This document shows positions 17,056-25,420 of a stretch of 64,000 nt of DNA, in pieces (position 1 is the first letter of the stretch; every line of letters begins with the position of its first letter). Location: assembly GCF_019599505.1 (NCBI RefSeq), contig NZ_RKLT01000005.1, positions 62,001 through 126,000 of the forward strand, read 5' to 3'. The stretch is from Haloarcula nitratireducens. GTDB lineage: Archaea > Halobacteriota > Halobacteria > Halobacteriales > Haloarculaceae. The notes beneath the pieces are model-generated. The model had not been told where the DNA came from. It did not search any database and saw nothing but the letters and a program-made list of their open reading frames with translations. A program made the position numbers and the translations under genes.

Positions 17056-18427
17056 GTATCCCTGCTACGGAAATTAGCAAATCTGAGCGAGGTCTCAGTA
17101 ATGGTAGTACGTCGGGTAACAGTACTGAATCACCCGCCGAATTTCGACCTAATTCACTATCTGTTGATGTGAGTCCTGTATTGGACGATACTAATTCATT
17201 ATTACTAGATAAGTATTGGAATAACTGTCGGCGAATGGCTGTAGCCTGCACACGTATCGAGAGGAACCGGACGCTGTTACCCTCTGCGGCCATTCTTCCG
17301 CTGTGTCGTCGCTCCGTCTCGGGCGCGACGATCGGAAAGAGGAGGTAGTCCACCACATAAATAATATAAGTACATTCGTTATTCCAGTAGTGCAGACGAG
17401 ACGCGCGGCGCTTCGAAGCGTGAGCAGTGAGAGGTGTCGACGGCCACTATACAGAGATCGAAGGGATATCCGGTGATGCCGGACGCACACTTCTGACCGA
17501 TGGATTCGACCGCCGACACGCACCGGGACTCGATTCCACTCAGACGAGTTCCGTAGCGATCGCTCCGAACACCGCCGTCCGCTGGATGTCCCGAGCGACA
17601 TCGATGGCGGGTTCAGACACCGCCCGTTTCCCATGCTCGTCTCTGCTATCACTACACCGGCGTCGAGAGAAACTGACGGGGTAGTCACTATAACACTACG
17701 ATCTCGTGAGGTACGCGAACCGAGTCGCCCGTTCGAGAACGGCCGAAATATCCGCGGTGATGGGTATCTTCTCCGGCACCCCCGTGTTTCATAACTAGAG
17801 TGCATTCGTTATTCGTCGGTCGTGGCCCACGCCCGACCCGCGAACCGATGAGCGATGCGCCAGAATCCGATTCTGAGAGCGAGGGGAGCATAATCTGTCC
17901 GGCCATACCGGAAGGAGGGACGCGGCGACCGAGTTCACCCTGATAACTAGTGAAGTGTGAGAACGTATCTGAGATGCCGTAGCTATCGTCGTTCGAACAC
18001 TCGAGCGCGACTCCAGAGCCGAAACGGCGTCTGAAGGACTCCTGAACGACAGATCGGTCATCGGCCGTCCGAGCCGGTCAGTCGGGGGTCGAACCCGTCC
18101 CTCCTCGTCTTTGCTTTCTCGGGGGCCGAGCTCGCGTCGTTTCGAGTACCGGAACTATCCGGTATCGTCGGAATAGACTTGTATTCGAGATATATGAGCG
18201 TATATTAGGTCCTCGTTCAGGAGAGGTATCTCAGACGTCTCTTCGACAGCGCGGGCAGACGGCTCGATCCGGGTCACTCCAGTACCGAACGCGGCCCGCG
18301 ACGCCAGCGGATATTCGAAGGTTCAGAGCTACCGCAACGGTTTCCGAGATCACCGTATGTACGGCTAGCGTCGTCGTATCCACTACGACCCCCTATGCTT
18401 ACCTCGACAGTCTGCTTTGGGGGCGCT
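17056..18427. other. Gene-free, partly AT-rich stretch
   Basis: Almost 1.4 kb holds no credible gene. The first 200 bases and the segments near 17350-17390 and 17780-17800 are AT-rich. A 15-base near-repeat, GT(A/G)CATTCGTTATTC, occurs at 17369-17383 and again in the same orientation at 17800-17814. The stretch is flanked by two broken genes, which suggests past insertion and deletion. Confidence 0.4.
17369..17814. repeat. Pair of direct 15-base repeats
   Basis: GTACATTCGTTATTC (17369-17383) and GTGCATTCGTTATTC (17800-17814) match at 14 of 15 positions, and AT-rich bases precede both. The copies are about 430 bases apart and lie between two pseudogenes. They could be ends of a lost element or operator sites. 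Confidence 0.35.
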
Positions 18428-19106
18428 ATGCAGGGTGATACGCAGTCGAACGTATCGGATCACGCCGACTCGCGGCTCGCGGGCCGGCACATCGTCGTCA
18501 CCGGTGCCGCACGGGGAATCGGGCGTGGCATCGCTCAGCGGATGTACTCGCGCCGGCGCGAACGTCTCGATTTTCGATACGCGACCCGAGAAGGCGACGG
18601 AGACGTCGACGTCTCCGAGGAAGCGTCCGTCATCGCCGGGGTGGAGGCGGCGGCCGCGGAGCTGGGCGAGATTCACGGGTTGGTCGACAACGCCGGCATC
18701 CAGCGGTCGGTTCCGCTGCTGGAGACGAGCGCCGAGGAGTGGGATCGACAGTTCGCCGTCAACGCCAGGGGGACGTTCCTCGTCGCGAAGCGCGTCGCCG
18801 AACAGATGATCGCCGACGGCGTCGAGGGGAGTATCGTGAACGTCTCGTCGGTGGGCGCGGAACGGCCCTTCCGCGGGCAGGGAGCGTACGGAGCGTCGAA
18901 GGCCGCAGTGCGCACGCTGACGACGGTGCTGGCCAAGGAACTCAGCGACCACGGCATCACGGCGAACGCGATCAAACCGGGGACGGTCGAGACGCCGCGC
19001 TCAACCGGAGGATATCGGTCATGTCGCCGTGTTGCTCCTCTCCGACGAAGGTGAGTGGATAACCGGCAAGTCCATCGCCGTCGACGGCGGGTATCTGAAA
19101 GGCTGA
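18428..19106 (+). pseudogene. Short-chain dehydrogenase/reductase, multiply disrupted
   Basis: The start codes for an SDR cofactor site (VVTGAARGIGRGIA). After RMYS the family sequence AGANVSIFDTRPEKATET continues only in the next frame. The first frame then resumes at DVDVSEEASV with about 20 residues missing. It reads through LVDNAG, VNVSSVG, the catalytic pair YGASKAA and KPGTVETP. About 35 residues are then lost and the true C-terminus EDIGHVAVLLLSDEGEWITGKSIAVDGGYLKG-stop appears in yet another frame, ending at 19106. At least three lesions make it non-functional. It was probably a sugar or keto-deoxy-aldonate dehydrogenase of the pathway. Confidence 0.85.
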
Positions 19107-19107
19107 C

Positions 19108-19410
19108 TCAGATCATCCGGTAGACTTCGTCCATCCAGTGGCTCCCCTCGTCGGCGACGATGGGTTCCATCACCTCGGCCCAGTCGGCCTGCGCGTCGCT
19201 CTCTTCCATGACCGCTCTGATCGCCTCGGGGTCTTCGACCTCCATATAGCCGAAGACGTGCCCGTCGTTCTCGAAGACGCTGTAGGTCTCCAGTCCGGCG
19301 TCGGAGTCGAGATACGCCGATTCGAGCGCCTCGGGCACGTCCTGGTGTTCCTCTCGATACGCCTCCCGTTGCCCCTCCTCGATGCGGAGGTGGAACGCTA
19401 TTCGTTCCAT
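19108..19410 (-). CDS. rhaM: L-rhamnose mutarotase (RhaM/RhaU family)
   Basis: The 100-residue protein is full length for the family. It shows the small alpha/beta dimeric fold signature: an initial strand with MERIAFHLRI, the EYREEHQDVPEAL helix where the catalytic His sits, a central YSVF strand with FGYMEVED, and the C-terminal WMDEVYRM. These enzymes interconvert alpha and beta anomers of L-rhamnose and related 6-deoxysugars ahead of the dehydrogenase. It is divergent from the lactonase-like gene across 75 bases and lies one base from the end of the broken SDR. It is the most substrate-specific clue in the island. Confidence 0.83.
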   Translation of the reverse strand: MERIAFHLRIEEGQREAYREEHQDVPEALESAYLDSDAGLETYSVFENDGHVFGYMEVEDPEAIRAVMEESDAQADWAEVMEPIVADEGSHWMDEVYRMI

Positions 19411-19452
19411 ACGGCGTTCTCTTCGACGGCGTCGTCCTTAGCTGTGCGGGTA

Positions 19453-19460
19453 AGATTTAG
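19453..19460 (+). promoter_or_regulatory. TATA box of the amidohydrolase gene
   Basis: AGATTTAG (19453-19460) lies 26-33 bases before the ATG at 19486, within the 75-base divergent region shared with the rhamnose mutarotase. Any regulator binding here would affect both genes. Confidence 0.4.
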
Positions 19461-19485
19461 GGCGGTTCCCGGTAACACTCTGCGT

Positions 19486-20355
19486 ATGCTCGATACCCAC
19501 ACCCACGCCTGGGGCGCGGCGAGCGACGAACACCCCTGGGTGAACGGGCCGCTGCTGGACCTCGTCGACGGGTTCGACGTACACACCGTCTACACGGCCG
19601 ACCGCCTCCTCGCCGACATGGACCGGAACGGCGTCGACGAGGCCGTCGTCGTCGGCTACCCCATCTGCGACTGGACGGACAATTGGTACACCCGGCAGGT
19701 GGCGGCGGAATACGACCGCCTGCACGGTATCGTGATGCTGGACCCGTTCGCCGACGACGCGGCCGACCGGCTCCGCGAGTGCATGGCGACGGACGGTATC
19801 CTCGGCTTCCGCCTCGGTGCGGCCTGTCCCTACGACCGGATGTGGGAGACGTTCGACCCGGACGTGACGTGGCTGCGGGACGCCATCGCGGAGACCGATT
19901 TCTGGGAGGCCGCCGTCGAGACGGACGCCGCCGTCCAGATCCTCTGTGACCACGGGCAACTGGACCAGGCGCTCGACCTCGTCGAGACCTACCCCGACCT
20001 CACGTACCTCTTCGACCACTTCGCGCACGCGGGACCGGAGACGCCGACAGACGAGGGGACGTTCGCGCAGTTCGCGGACCTCGCGTCGTACGAGAACGTC
20101 GCGGTGAAGGTCTCGGAGATACCTCACATGTCCGAGACGACGTTCCCCTACACGGACATGCACGACCACGTCCGGTGGTTCCTCGACACGTTCGGCCGCG
20201 AGCGCGTGATCTGGGGGTCAGATTACCCGAACGTCAGCGACGTCGCCGGCTATCCCGAGGCGTACAACTGGCTCCGACAGGTGGACTCGCTGTCCGAGAA
20301 AGATCGAGAGTGGATCACCGACCGGGCGTTCCGGGAACACGTCGGCCTGTCGTAA
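19486..20355 (+). CDS. Amidohydrolase-2 family lactonase-like enzyme
   Basis: The 289-residue TIM-barrel hydrolase has the family metal and active-site motifs: DTHTHAWG at residues 3-10, the His of LCDHGQ (about 154), the FDHFAH strand and the terminal Asp in WGSDYPN (about 246). The family includes L-rhamnono-, L-fucono- and 4-sulfomuconolactonases. Beside a rhamnose mutarotase and a sugar-acid dehydratase, hydrolysis of an aldono-lactone is the most economical reading. The ATG at 19486 starts the first barrel strand and has a TATA box at the right distance. Confidence 0.78.
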   Translation: MLDTHTHAWGAASDEHPWVNGPLLDLVDGFDVHTVYTADRLLADMDRNGVDEAVVVGYPICDWTDNWYTRQVAAEYDRLHGIVMLDPFADDAADRLRECMATDGILGFRLGAACPYDRMWETFDPDVTWLRDAIAETDFWEAAVETDAAVQILCDHGQLDQALDLVETYPDLTYLFDHFAHAGPETPTDEGTFAQFADLASYENVAVKVSEIPHMSETTFPYTDMHDHVRWFLDTFGRERVIWGSDYPNVSDVAGYPEAYNWLRQVDSLSEKDREWITDRAFREHVGLS

Positions 20356-20379
20356 GCGAGAAGTAGACGACCCGTCCAG

Positions 20380-22560
20380 TCAGTCGACGAGCAGTTCGAC
20401 GGGGTGGCGAGGCTGCCGTTCGAGGAGCGAGTCTATCTGTTCGAGACAGGAGGTGCCGCTGGCGACGACCGGGCGGTCGCGAACGTCTTCGGCCTGTAAC
20501 TGCTCCCGCAGGCGGTCGCCGACGTCCATGCTGACCTCGTAGTAGTCCCCCTTGTAGCCGAAACTGCCGGCCATTCCGCAACACTCCACGTTCGAGGTGA
20601 CGACGTCGTAGCCGCGCTCTTCCAACACTGCGACGGTGTGGGCCTCCAGTCCGAGGGTTCGCTGCTGACAGTGGCTGTGATAGGCGATTTCGTCGCCGTC
20701 GGCCGTCGTCAGAGCCGAACCGTCGGCTCCGTTGTCGAGGAGGCCGTAGACGTACTCCAACACCTCGTAACTGTTCTCGACGAGGTCGGTGAACGCGGCG
20801 GAGTCGAGCAGTTTCTCGTACTCCCGCTGGAACAGCGCGTGGTCGCTCGGTTCGACGACGACGATGTCGCGGCCGTCCTCGATATGGGGTGCGAGGGTGT
20901 CCGTGACCCGTTCGGCGTGGTCCTGTGCGGTCGCGACCATCCCCTGCGAGAGCGGCGCGCGACCGCTGGAGGGCGCTTCGGGCACGACCACGTCGACGCC
21001 GAGCGCTTCGAGCGCCCTCACCGCCGCCTTACCGCGGTCGACCTGGACGTGGTTCGTGTAGAGGTCCGGGTAGAGGACCGCCCGGCGCTCGGGGTCGGAG
21101 ACCGTCGAGTCGCGCTTCCCGGCCCACTCGACCAGCGTCTCGCGTTCGAACGTCGGGAGGTCCCGGCGGGGGTCGATATCGAGCGCCGACGACATGGCCC
21201 ACCGAGAGGTCGAGGTGTCGGCCAGCCAGTTCGAGAGCGGCGCGGTGGCGCTCCCGAGCTTCGCGACCGTCTCGAAGTTGCCGAAGAACCGCTTCTGCAG
21301 CGGAGCGCCCTCGTCTTCCTCGTCGGGCACGAGGCCGTCGACGAGCCAGTCGGCTGGGTGCTCGCCCTCGCGGTTGATGCGGTCGCGGACGACCGTGTTT
21401 ATCCACGGGATGTCGATCTCCACCGGACAGGCGTTCACGCATCGGGTACAGCCCGTACAGAGGTCGTTGAACTCCTCTGCGACGTCCAGTCCCTCGATAC
21501 CCGTCTCCCACCCGGTTGCGATGCCGCCCGAGTAGGTCTCGCCCCCGAAGGCGTGGCCGCCGACGCTCTGGAAGTTCGCACAGGAGTTCGAACAGGCGGA
21601 ACACCGGATGCAGTACAGCGTCTCGCGCAACTGGTCGTCCTCGCGCATCGCCATGCGGCCGTTGTCGATGAGCACGAGGTGGAAGTCCCGGTCGCTGTCG
21701 AACTCCGAGAGGGGCGTCTCGTCGTCCTCGAAGTCCACGACGGGCGTGTCGACGGGCGGCGTCAGCAGGGAGACGTAGGAGGTGATGTCCTGGCCGGTCC
21801 CAGAGCGGCCGATGAGTTCGATAAAGGGGTCGAGGTCGCCGACGCTCGGCACGATTTTCTCGACGCCGGCGACGGTTATCTGGGTGTCCGTCGCGGCGAC
21901 GGTCTTGCGGGCGTTGCCCTCGCTGGTGACCAGCGCCATCGTTCCGGTGTCGGCCGCCAGGAAGTTCGCGCCGGTGATGCCGACCTCGGCGTCGACGATC
22001 TGCTCGCCCAGTTTCTCGCGGGCGAAATGCGTCAACTCCTGAGCGGTCTCTAAGGGTTCTTCGGGCTCGAAGACCTCGTTGAACAACTCGGCGATGGCCT
22101 CGCGAGATTTGTGGATGGCCGGTGCGACGATGTGCGAGGGCGCTTCGTCGGCCACCTGCAGGACCCACTCGCCTAAGTCCGTCTCGACCACGTCCACGTC
22201 GTCGGCTTCGAGGGCTTCGTTGACCTCGATCTCCTCGCTGGTCATCGACTTGCTCTTGACGACGCGGTTCGCGTCGCGGTCGGCTACCACGTTCCGGATG
22301 TAGTCGTTCGCGTCCGCGGCGTCGTCGGCGAGATAGACGGTTCCGCCGTTTTCCTCGACGGCCTCGGTCAGTTCGTCGAGCAGCTCCGGGAGCCGTTCGA
22401 TCGCATCTTCCTTGATAGCGCGCGCCTCGGACTTCAGTTCCTCGTAGTCCTCTAAGTCGGCGACCGAGTCGTACCGGCCCTCGTTGAACGCCTGCGTGTT
22501 CTCCGCGATGGCCGCTCCCTCGGTGCGCATCACCTCGCGGAGTTCGTCGGCTTTCGACAT
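20380..22560 (-). CDS. lutB: LutB-LutA fusion: iron-sulfur lactate oxidation protein
   Basis: The 726-residue protein joins two subunits of the LutABC L-lactate dehydrogenase. Residues 1-310 are a LUD domain (GITGANFLAADTG; PVVDFEDDETPLSEF). Next come two [4Fe-4S] clusters in CIRCSACSNSC and CTGCTRCVNACP. The C-terminal 250 residues carry the LutA-like cysteine-rich domain (SHCQQRT, ECCGMAGSFG, SGTSCLEQ). The complex oxidises lactate to pyruvate with electrons passing to the membrane chain. The ATG at 22560 lies just after the lutC stop, behind GGAGGGGGG; a GTG six bases earlier is an alternative. Confidence 0.87.
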   Translation of the reverse strand: MSKADELREVMRTEGAAIAENTQAFNEGRYDSVADLEDYEELKSEARAIKEDAIERLPELLDELTEAVEENGGTVYLADDAADANDYIRNVVADRDANRVVKSKSMTSEEIEVNEALEADDVDVVETDLGEWVLQVADEAPSHIVAPAIHKSREAIAELFNEVFEPEEPLETAQELTHFAREKLGEQIVDAEVGITGANFLAADTGTMALVTSEGNARKTVAATDTQITVAGVEKIVPSVGDLDPFIELIGRSGTGQDITSYVSLLTPPVDTPVVDFEDDETPLSEFDSDRDFHLVLIDNGRMAMREDDQLRETLYCIRCSACSNSCANFQSVGGHAFGGETYSGGIATGWETGIEGLDVAEEFNDLCTGCTRCVNACPVEIDIPWINTVVRDRINREGEHPADWLVDGLVPDEEDEGAPLQKRFFGNFETVAKLGSATAPLSNWLADTSTSRWAMSSALDIDPRRDLPTFERETLVEWAGKRDSTVSDPERRAVLYPDLYTNHVQVDRGKAAVRALEALGVDVVVPEAPSSGRAPLSQGMVATAQDHAERVTDTLAPHIEDGRDIVVVEPSDHALFQREYEKLLDSAAFTDLVENSYEVLEYVYGLLDNGADGSALTTADGDEIAYHSHCQQRTLGLEAHTVAVLEERGYDVVTSNVECCGMAGSFGYKGDYYEVSMDVGDRLREQLQAEDVRDRPVVASGTSCLEQIDSLLERQPRHPVELLVD

Positions 22561-22562
22561 TG

Positions 22563-23084
22563 TCACTCGCCCCCCTCCACGAGAACGACGTGGACCTCCT
22601 TCGGGCCGTGCGCGCCTTTCACGAGCGCCCCCATGTCGGCCGTCGCGCTGGGACCGGTCGCCAGGATCGCGCTCCCTCGCGTCTCGGAGAACTCCTCGTC
22701 CAGTTCCTCGATCGCGGTCTCCATCTCTTCGACGACGTCGGCCGCTCGAACGACCGCGACGTGTCTCTCGACGAACAGGCTCACGAGTTCGCTCGCCCGC
22801 TCCGTCAGCGAGAGGACGAGCGTCCCGTAGTCCGCGACCCCCAACTGCGCGCCGGTCACGCCGGTCGTCGCGTCGCGGAGCGTCGCGGGCGTCGGGTCGA
22901 CCTCGACGGACGTCTCCGCGAGCGAGAACGCGGCGTCGCCGAACGTCGCCTCCAGCGGGACGCCGACGGCCGGCGCTGTGACGGTCTCCTCGATCTGTTC
23001 TCGAACCGTATCGCTATCGGCGTGGGTAACCGAGACGCCCAGTTCGCGAAGGGCGTTCTCGAAAGACGAGCCTGTGGTTGCCAT
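22563..23084 (-). CDS. lutC: LutC/YkgG-type LUD domain protein
   Basis: The 173-residue protein is a single LUD domain with the family motifs GVTGAQLGVADYGTLVLS (about residues 75-92) and TGPSATADMGALVKGAHGPKEVHVVLVE at its C-terminus. It is the third component of LutABC-type lactate oxidation. It precedes the LutB-LutA gene with only two bases between stop and ATG, so the pair form an operon. In this island, lactate would come from the diketo-deoxy-aldonate cleavage step. Confidence 0.88.
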   Translation of the reverse strand: MATTGSSFENALRELGVSVTHADSDTVREQIEETVTAPAVGVPLEATFGDAAFSLAETSVEVDPTPATLRDATTGVTGAQLGVADYGTLVLSLTERASELVSLFVERHVAVVRAADVVEEMETAIEELDEEFSETRGSAILATGPSATADMGALVKGAHGPKEVHVVLVEGGE

Positions 23085-23212
23085 CGATACCACTAGACTC
23101 GACCCACACGGTCATTTAGCTTTGGTTAGCGCGACCCACGGTGACAGAGTCGAGAGCCGAATTCACAGAACGTCACGGCTAGAGGTTTCGAAGCTGCTGA
23201 TTTCGTCGGGTA

Positions 23213-23224
23213 TGTACCTGTACA
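23213..23224. promoter_or_regulatory. Inverted-repeat operator candidate
   Basis: TGTAC-CT-GTACA is a perfect five-base inverted repeat. It sits just upstream of a TATA-like AGTATTAAC (23230-23238) that would serve the dehydrogenase gene at 23294. The position upstream of the TATA box suits an activator. The nearby IclR regulator is a natural candidate, though this is inference. Confidence 0.4.
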
Positions 23225-23293
23225 CCCAAAAGTATTAACGCCAGTGTCTGCACGTTCCGAGTGAGTCGAATAGACCGACCGATATCAGCAACT

Positions 23294-24325
23294 ATGAAAG
23301 CAATTGTTCAGACGGGTCCCCGTTCCGTGGAGACACAGGAGCGGGAGATGCCGACGATCGACACGGACGAAGTTCTCGTCAAGGTCCACACCGCGGGGCT
23401 GTGCGGGAGCGACGCGCACGCCTACAAGTACGACGGCGGGTACGAGTGGATTCCTATTCCGCGAGTCATGGGCCACGAGTACTCCGGCGAAGTCGTGGAC
23501 GTCGGCGACGACGTCGAGGACTTCAGCGAGGGACAGAAAGTCATCGAGGAGCCGATCCACGACTGCGGGAAGTGTTTCCAGTGTAAGAACGGCCAGCCCA
23601 ACGTCTGCCAGAACTTCTCTATCACGGGAATGCACAGAGACGGGGCCTACGCCGAGTACGTCGCGGTCGAGGCGGAACACCTCCACGCGGTCCCCGGGGA
23701 CGTCCCGCTCCGGCACGCGGCGATCACGGAGCCGACGAGCATCGCCACTCGCGCGGTCTTCAGCCAGTCGGAGACGACACCGGGCGACAACGTCCTGGTC
23801 GAAGGACCCGGTCCCATCGGCGTCCTCGTGGCGGCCGTCGCCGACTCGCTCGGCGCGAACGTCGTCGTCTCCGGGCTCGAACGGGACGCGGTGTATCGGC
23901 TGCCGCTGCTGGAGGACCTCGGCATCGAGACCATCGACGCCCAGTCCGAGAGCCTCGAAGACCGCACCGAGGCGTTCACCGACGGCATCGGGTTCGACGT
24001 CGTGTTCGACTCGACGGGTCATCACACCGGCGTCGGGACCGCCGCCGACTTCGTCCGGAAGGGCGGGCAGGTCGTCGTCGTGGGCATCCCGAACGACGAC
24101 AGCGAGTTCGCGCTGACCGACGTGGTCCGCGGCGAGGTGGACATCAACACCTCCTACGGGTCGACGTGGACGAACTTCGAGCAGGCGCTCCGCCTGATGG
24201 AACGGGAGGAGATCGACGTCGACGCGATACTGGACGCCTCTTTCAGCACGGACGACCCGGCGGCCGCCTTCGAGTCGTTCCTCGACTCGGAGACCTGCAA
24301 ACCGGTGTTCCAATTCGCGGAGTGA
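23294..24325 (+). CDS. Zinc-dependent medium-chain sugar/polyol dehydrogenase
   Basis: The 343-residue MDR-family enzyme has catalytic zinc ligands in GLCGSD (Cys38 region) and GHEYSGEVV, and a complete structural zinc site in DCGKCFQCKNGQPNVC. A Rossmann site follows at about residues 170-180 (GPGPIGVLVAAV). Relatives include threonine, sorbitol and glucose dehydrogenases. In this island it is the best remaining candidate for oxidising L-rhamnose or the 2-keto-3-deoxy acid, since the SDR gene is broken. The ATG at 23294 matches the family N-terminus MKAIV; the frame extends upstream without homology. Confidence 0.85.
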   Translation: MKAIVQTGPRSVETQEREMPTIDTDEVLVKVHTAGLCGSDAHAYKYDGGYEWIPIPRVMGHEYSGEVVDVGDDVEDFSEGQKVIEEPIHDCGKCFQCKNGQPNVCQNFSITGMHRDGAYAEYVAVEAEHLHAVPGDVPLRHAAITEPTSIATRAVFSQSETTPGDNVLVEGPGPIGVLVAAVADSLGANVVVSGLERDAVYRLPLLEDLGIETIDAQSESLEDRTEAFTDGIGFDVVFDSTGHHTGVGTAADFVRKGGQVVVVGIPNDDSEFALTDVVRGEVDINTSYGSTWTNFEQALRLMEREEIDVDAILDASFSTDDPAAAFESFLDSETCKPVFQFAE

Positions 24326-24326
24326 A

Positions 24327-24470
24327 CGACGCGACGACCGCGCGTACCGGGCCGCACAGAGCCGCCGCATCGAGGCCGGCGTCACGAAGTTCCAGTGTTG
24401 GTTCGTCGACTTCCCCGACACCGGTGGGATGGAACTGTTCGCCGACGAGGTCATGCCGGAGTTCCGGTGA
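24327..24470 (+). pseudogene. C-terminal remnant of a luciferase-like oxidoreductase
   Basis: This frame, which has no start codon, begins just after the dehydrogenase stop. It encodes about 47 residues ending GVTKFQCWFVDFPDTGGMELFADEVMPEFR-stop. That is the characteristic end of LLM-class flavin-dependent monooxygenases. The other 280 or so residues are missing. It marks a deletion at the boundary with the dehydrogenase gene. Confidence 0.65.
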
Positions 24471-24594
24471 TCCGGAGCAGCCGGCGACCGTCGACAGCGA
24501 AGCTCACAGACAGATCGGGTTCGGGAGCGCGGCGATCGCTTCGTCGAAGCGGGTCGGCCGTTCCGGTGATGACGGAAAAGCTTTTTTCGAGACC

Positions 24595-24611
24595 TATCCT
24601 TGGTACGGATA
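24595..24611. promoter_or_regulatory. Inverted repeat at the start of the IclR gene
   Basis: TATCC (24595-24599) and GGATA (24607-24611) form an inverted repeat with a seven-base spacer. It covers the presumed transcription start and the A of the ATG. A TATA-like CTTTTTTCG lies at 24581-24589. A site there would suit autorepression by the regulator. Confidence 0.35.
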
Positions 24612-25369
24612 TGACCGACCCCGTGCCCGTCAAGGCGGCGAAAATCTCCCTCGAAGTCGTCGAGACGCTCCGCGAACTCGAAGGTGCCGGCGTCTCCGAG
24701 GTGGCTCAGCGCCTCGATAAGCCGACGAGCACTATCCACGACCACCTCCGGACGCTCGAACAGGAGGAGTACCTGGTCAAGGAGGGCAACGAGTACTACG
24801 TCAGCACCCGCTTCCTCCAGTTGGGAAATCAGGCCCGGTCGCGACAGAAAGTGTTCGAGATCGCCCGCCCGGAGATAGACGAGCTGGCCGAGAAGACCGG
24901 CGAGCACGCCAACTTCATGATCGAGGAACACGGCCTCGGCGTCTTCCTGTACAAGGCGCGCGGGCAGAACGCCGTCCAGTTAGATACGCACGCGGGGATG
25001 CGCGTTCCCCTACAGACGACGGCGCTGGGAAAGACCATCATGGCGTTTCGGCCGCGAGCGGAGGTCGAGGCGATTCTCGACCGCCACGGGCTTCCGAAGG
25101 TGACCGAGCAGACGATAACCGACAGAGCGGAACTCTTCGACGCGCTCGATCAAGTCCGAGAACGGGGGTACGCCTACGACGACGAGGAGCGAGTGAAAGG
25201 GATGCGGTGTATCGCGGCCCCCATCGTCGACGAGGACGGCTACGCCATCGCCGCGGTGAGCGTCTCGGGACCGAAGAGTCGGATGCAGGAAGAGCGGTTC
25301 ACCGACGAGGTCCCGGACCAGATCCTCCGCAGCGCGAACGTCATCGAGGTGAACCTGACCTACTCGTAG
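24611..25369 (+). CDS. IclR-family transcriptional regulator
   Basis: The 252-residue protein has the winged helix-turn-helix at residues 8-70 (GAGVSEVAQRLDKPTSTIHDHLRTLEQEEYL region) and the IclR effector domain at 75-250. The latter includes LDRHGLP, RVKGMRCIAAPI and SGPKSRM. The regulators sense small acids or sugar intermediates. It lies between the sugar dehydrogenase and the diketo-acid hydrolase, so it probably controls the island. It is the intact counterpart of the relic at 16507-17055, and the two may once have managed different parts of the locus. Confidence 0.9.
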   Translation: MTDPVPVKAAKISLEVVETLRELEGAGVSEVAQRLDKPTSTIHDHLRTLEQEEYLVKEGNEYYVSTRFLQLGNQARSRQKVFEIARPEIDELAEKTGEHANFMIEEHGLGVFLYKARGQNAVQLDTHAGMRVPLQTTALGKTIMAFRPRAEVEAILDRHGLPKVTEQTITDRAELFDALDQVRERGYAYDDEERVKGMRCIAAPIVDEDGYAIAAVSVSGPKSRMQEERFTDEVPDQILRSANVIEVNLTYS

Positions 25370-25420
25370 GGTCGGTCTCGAACACAACAGTTAGGTTCTC
25401 CGCGCTGGCAGTACCCGTCG

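Noticed and set aside
17052..17348. A 98-codon frame starting with GTG at the end of the IclR relic
   Set aside because: It looks protein-like for the first 60 residues but has low-GC codon use, no family, and no homologous extension. It was left inside the gene-free stretch as doubtful.
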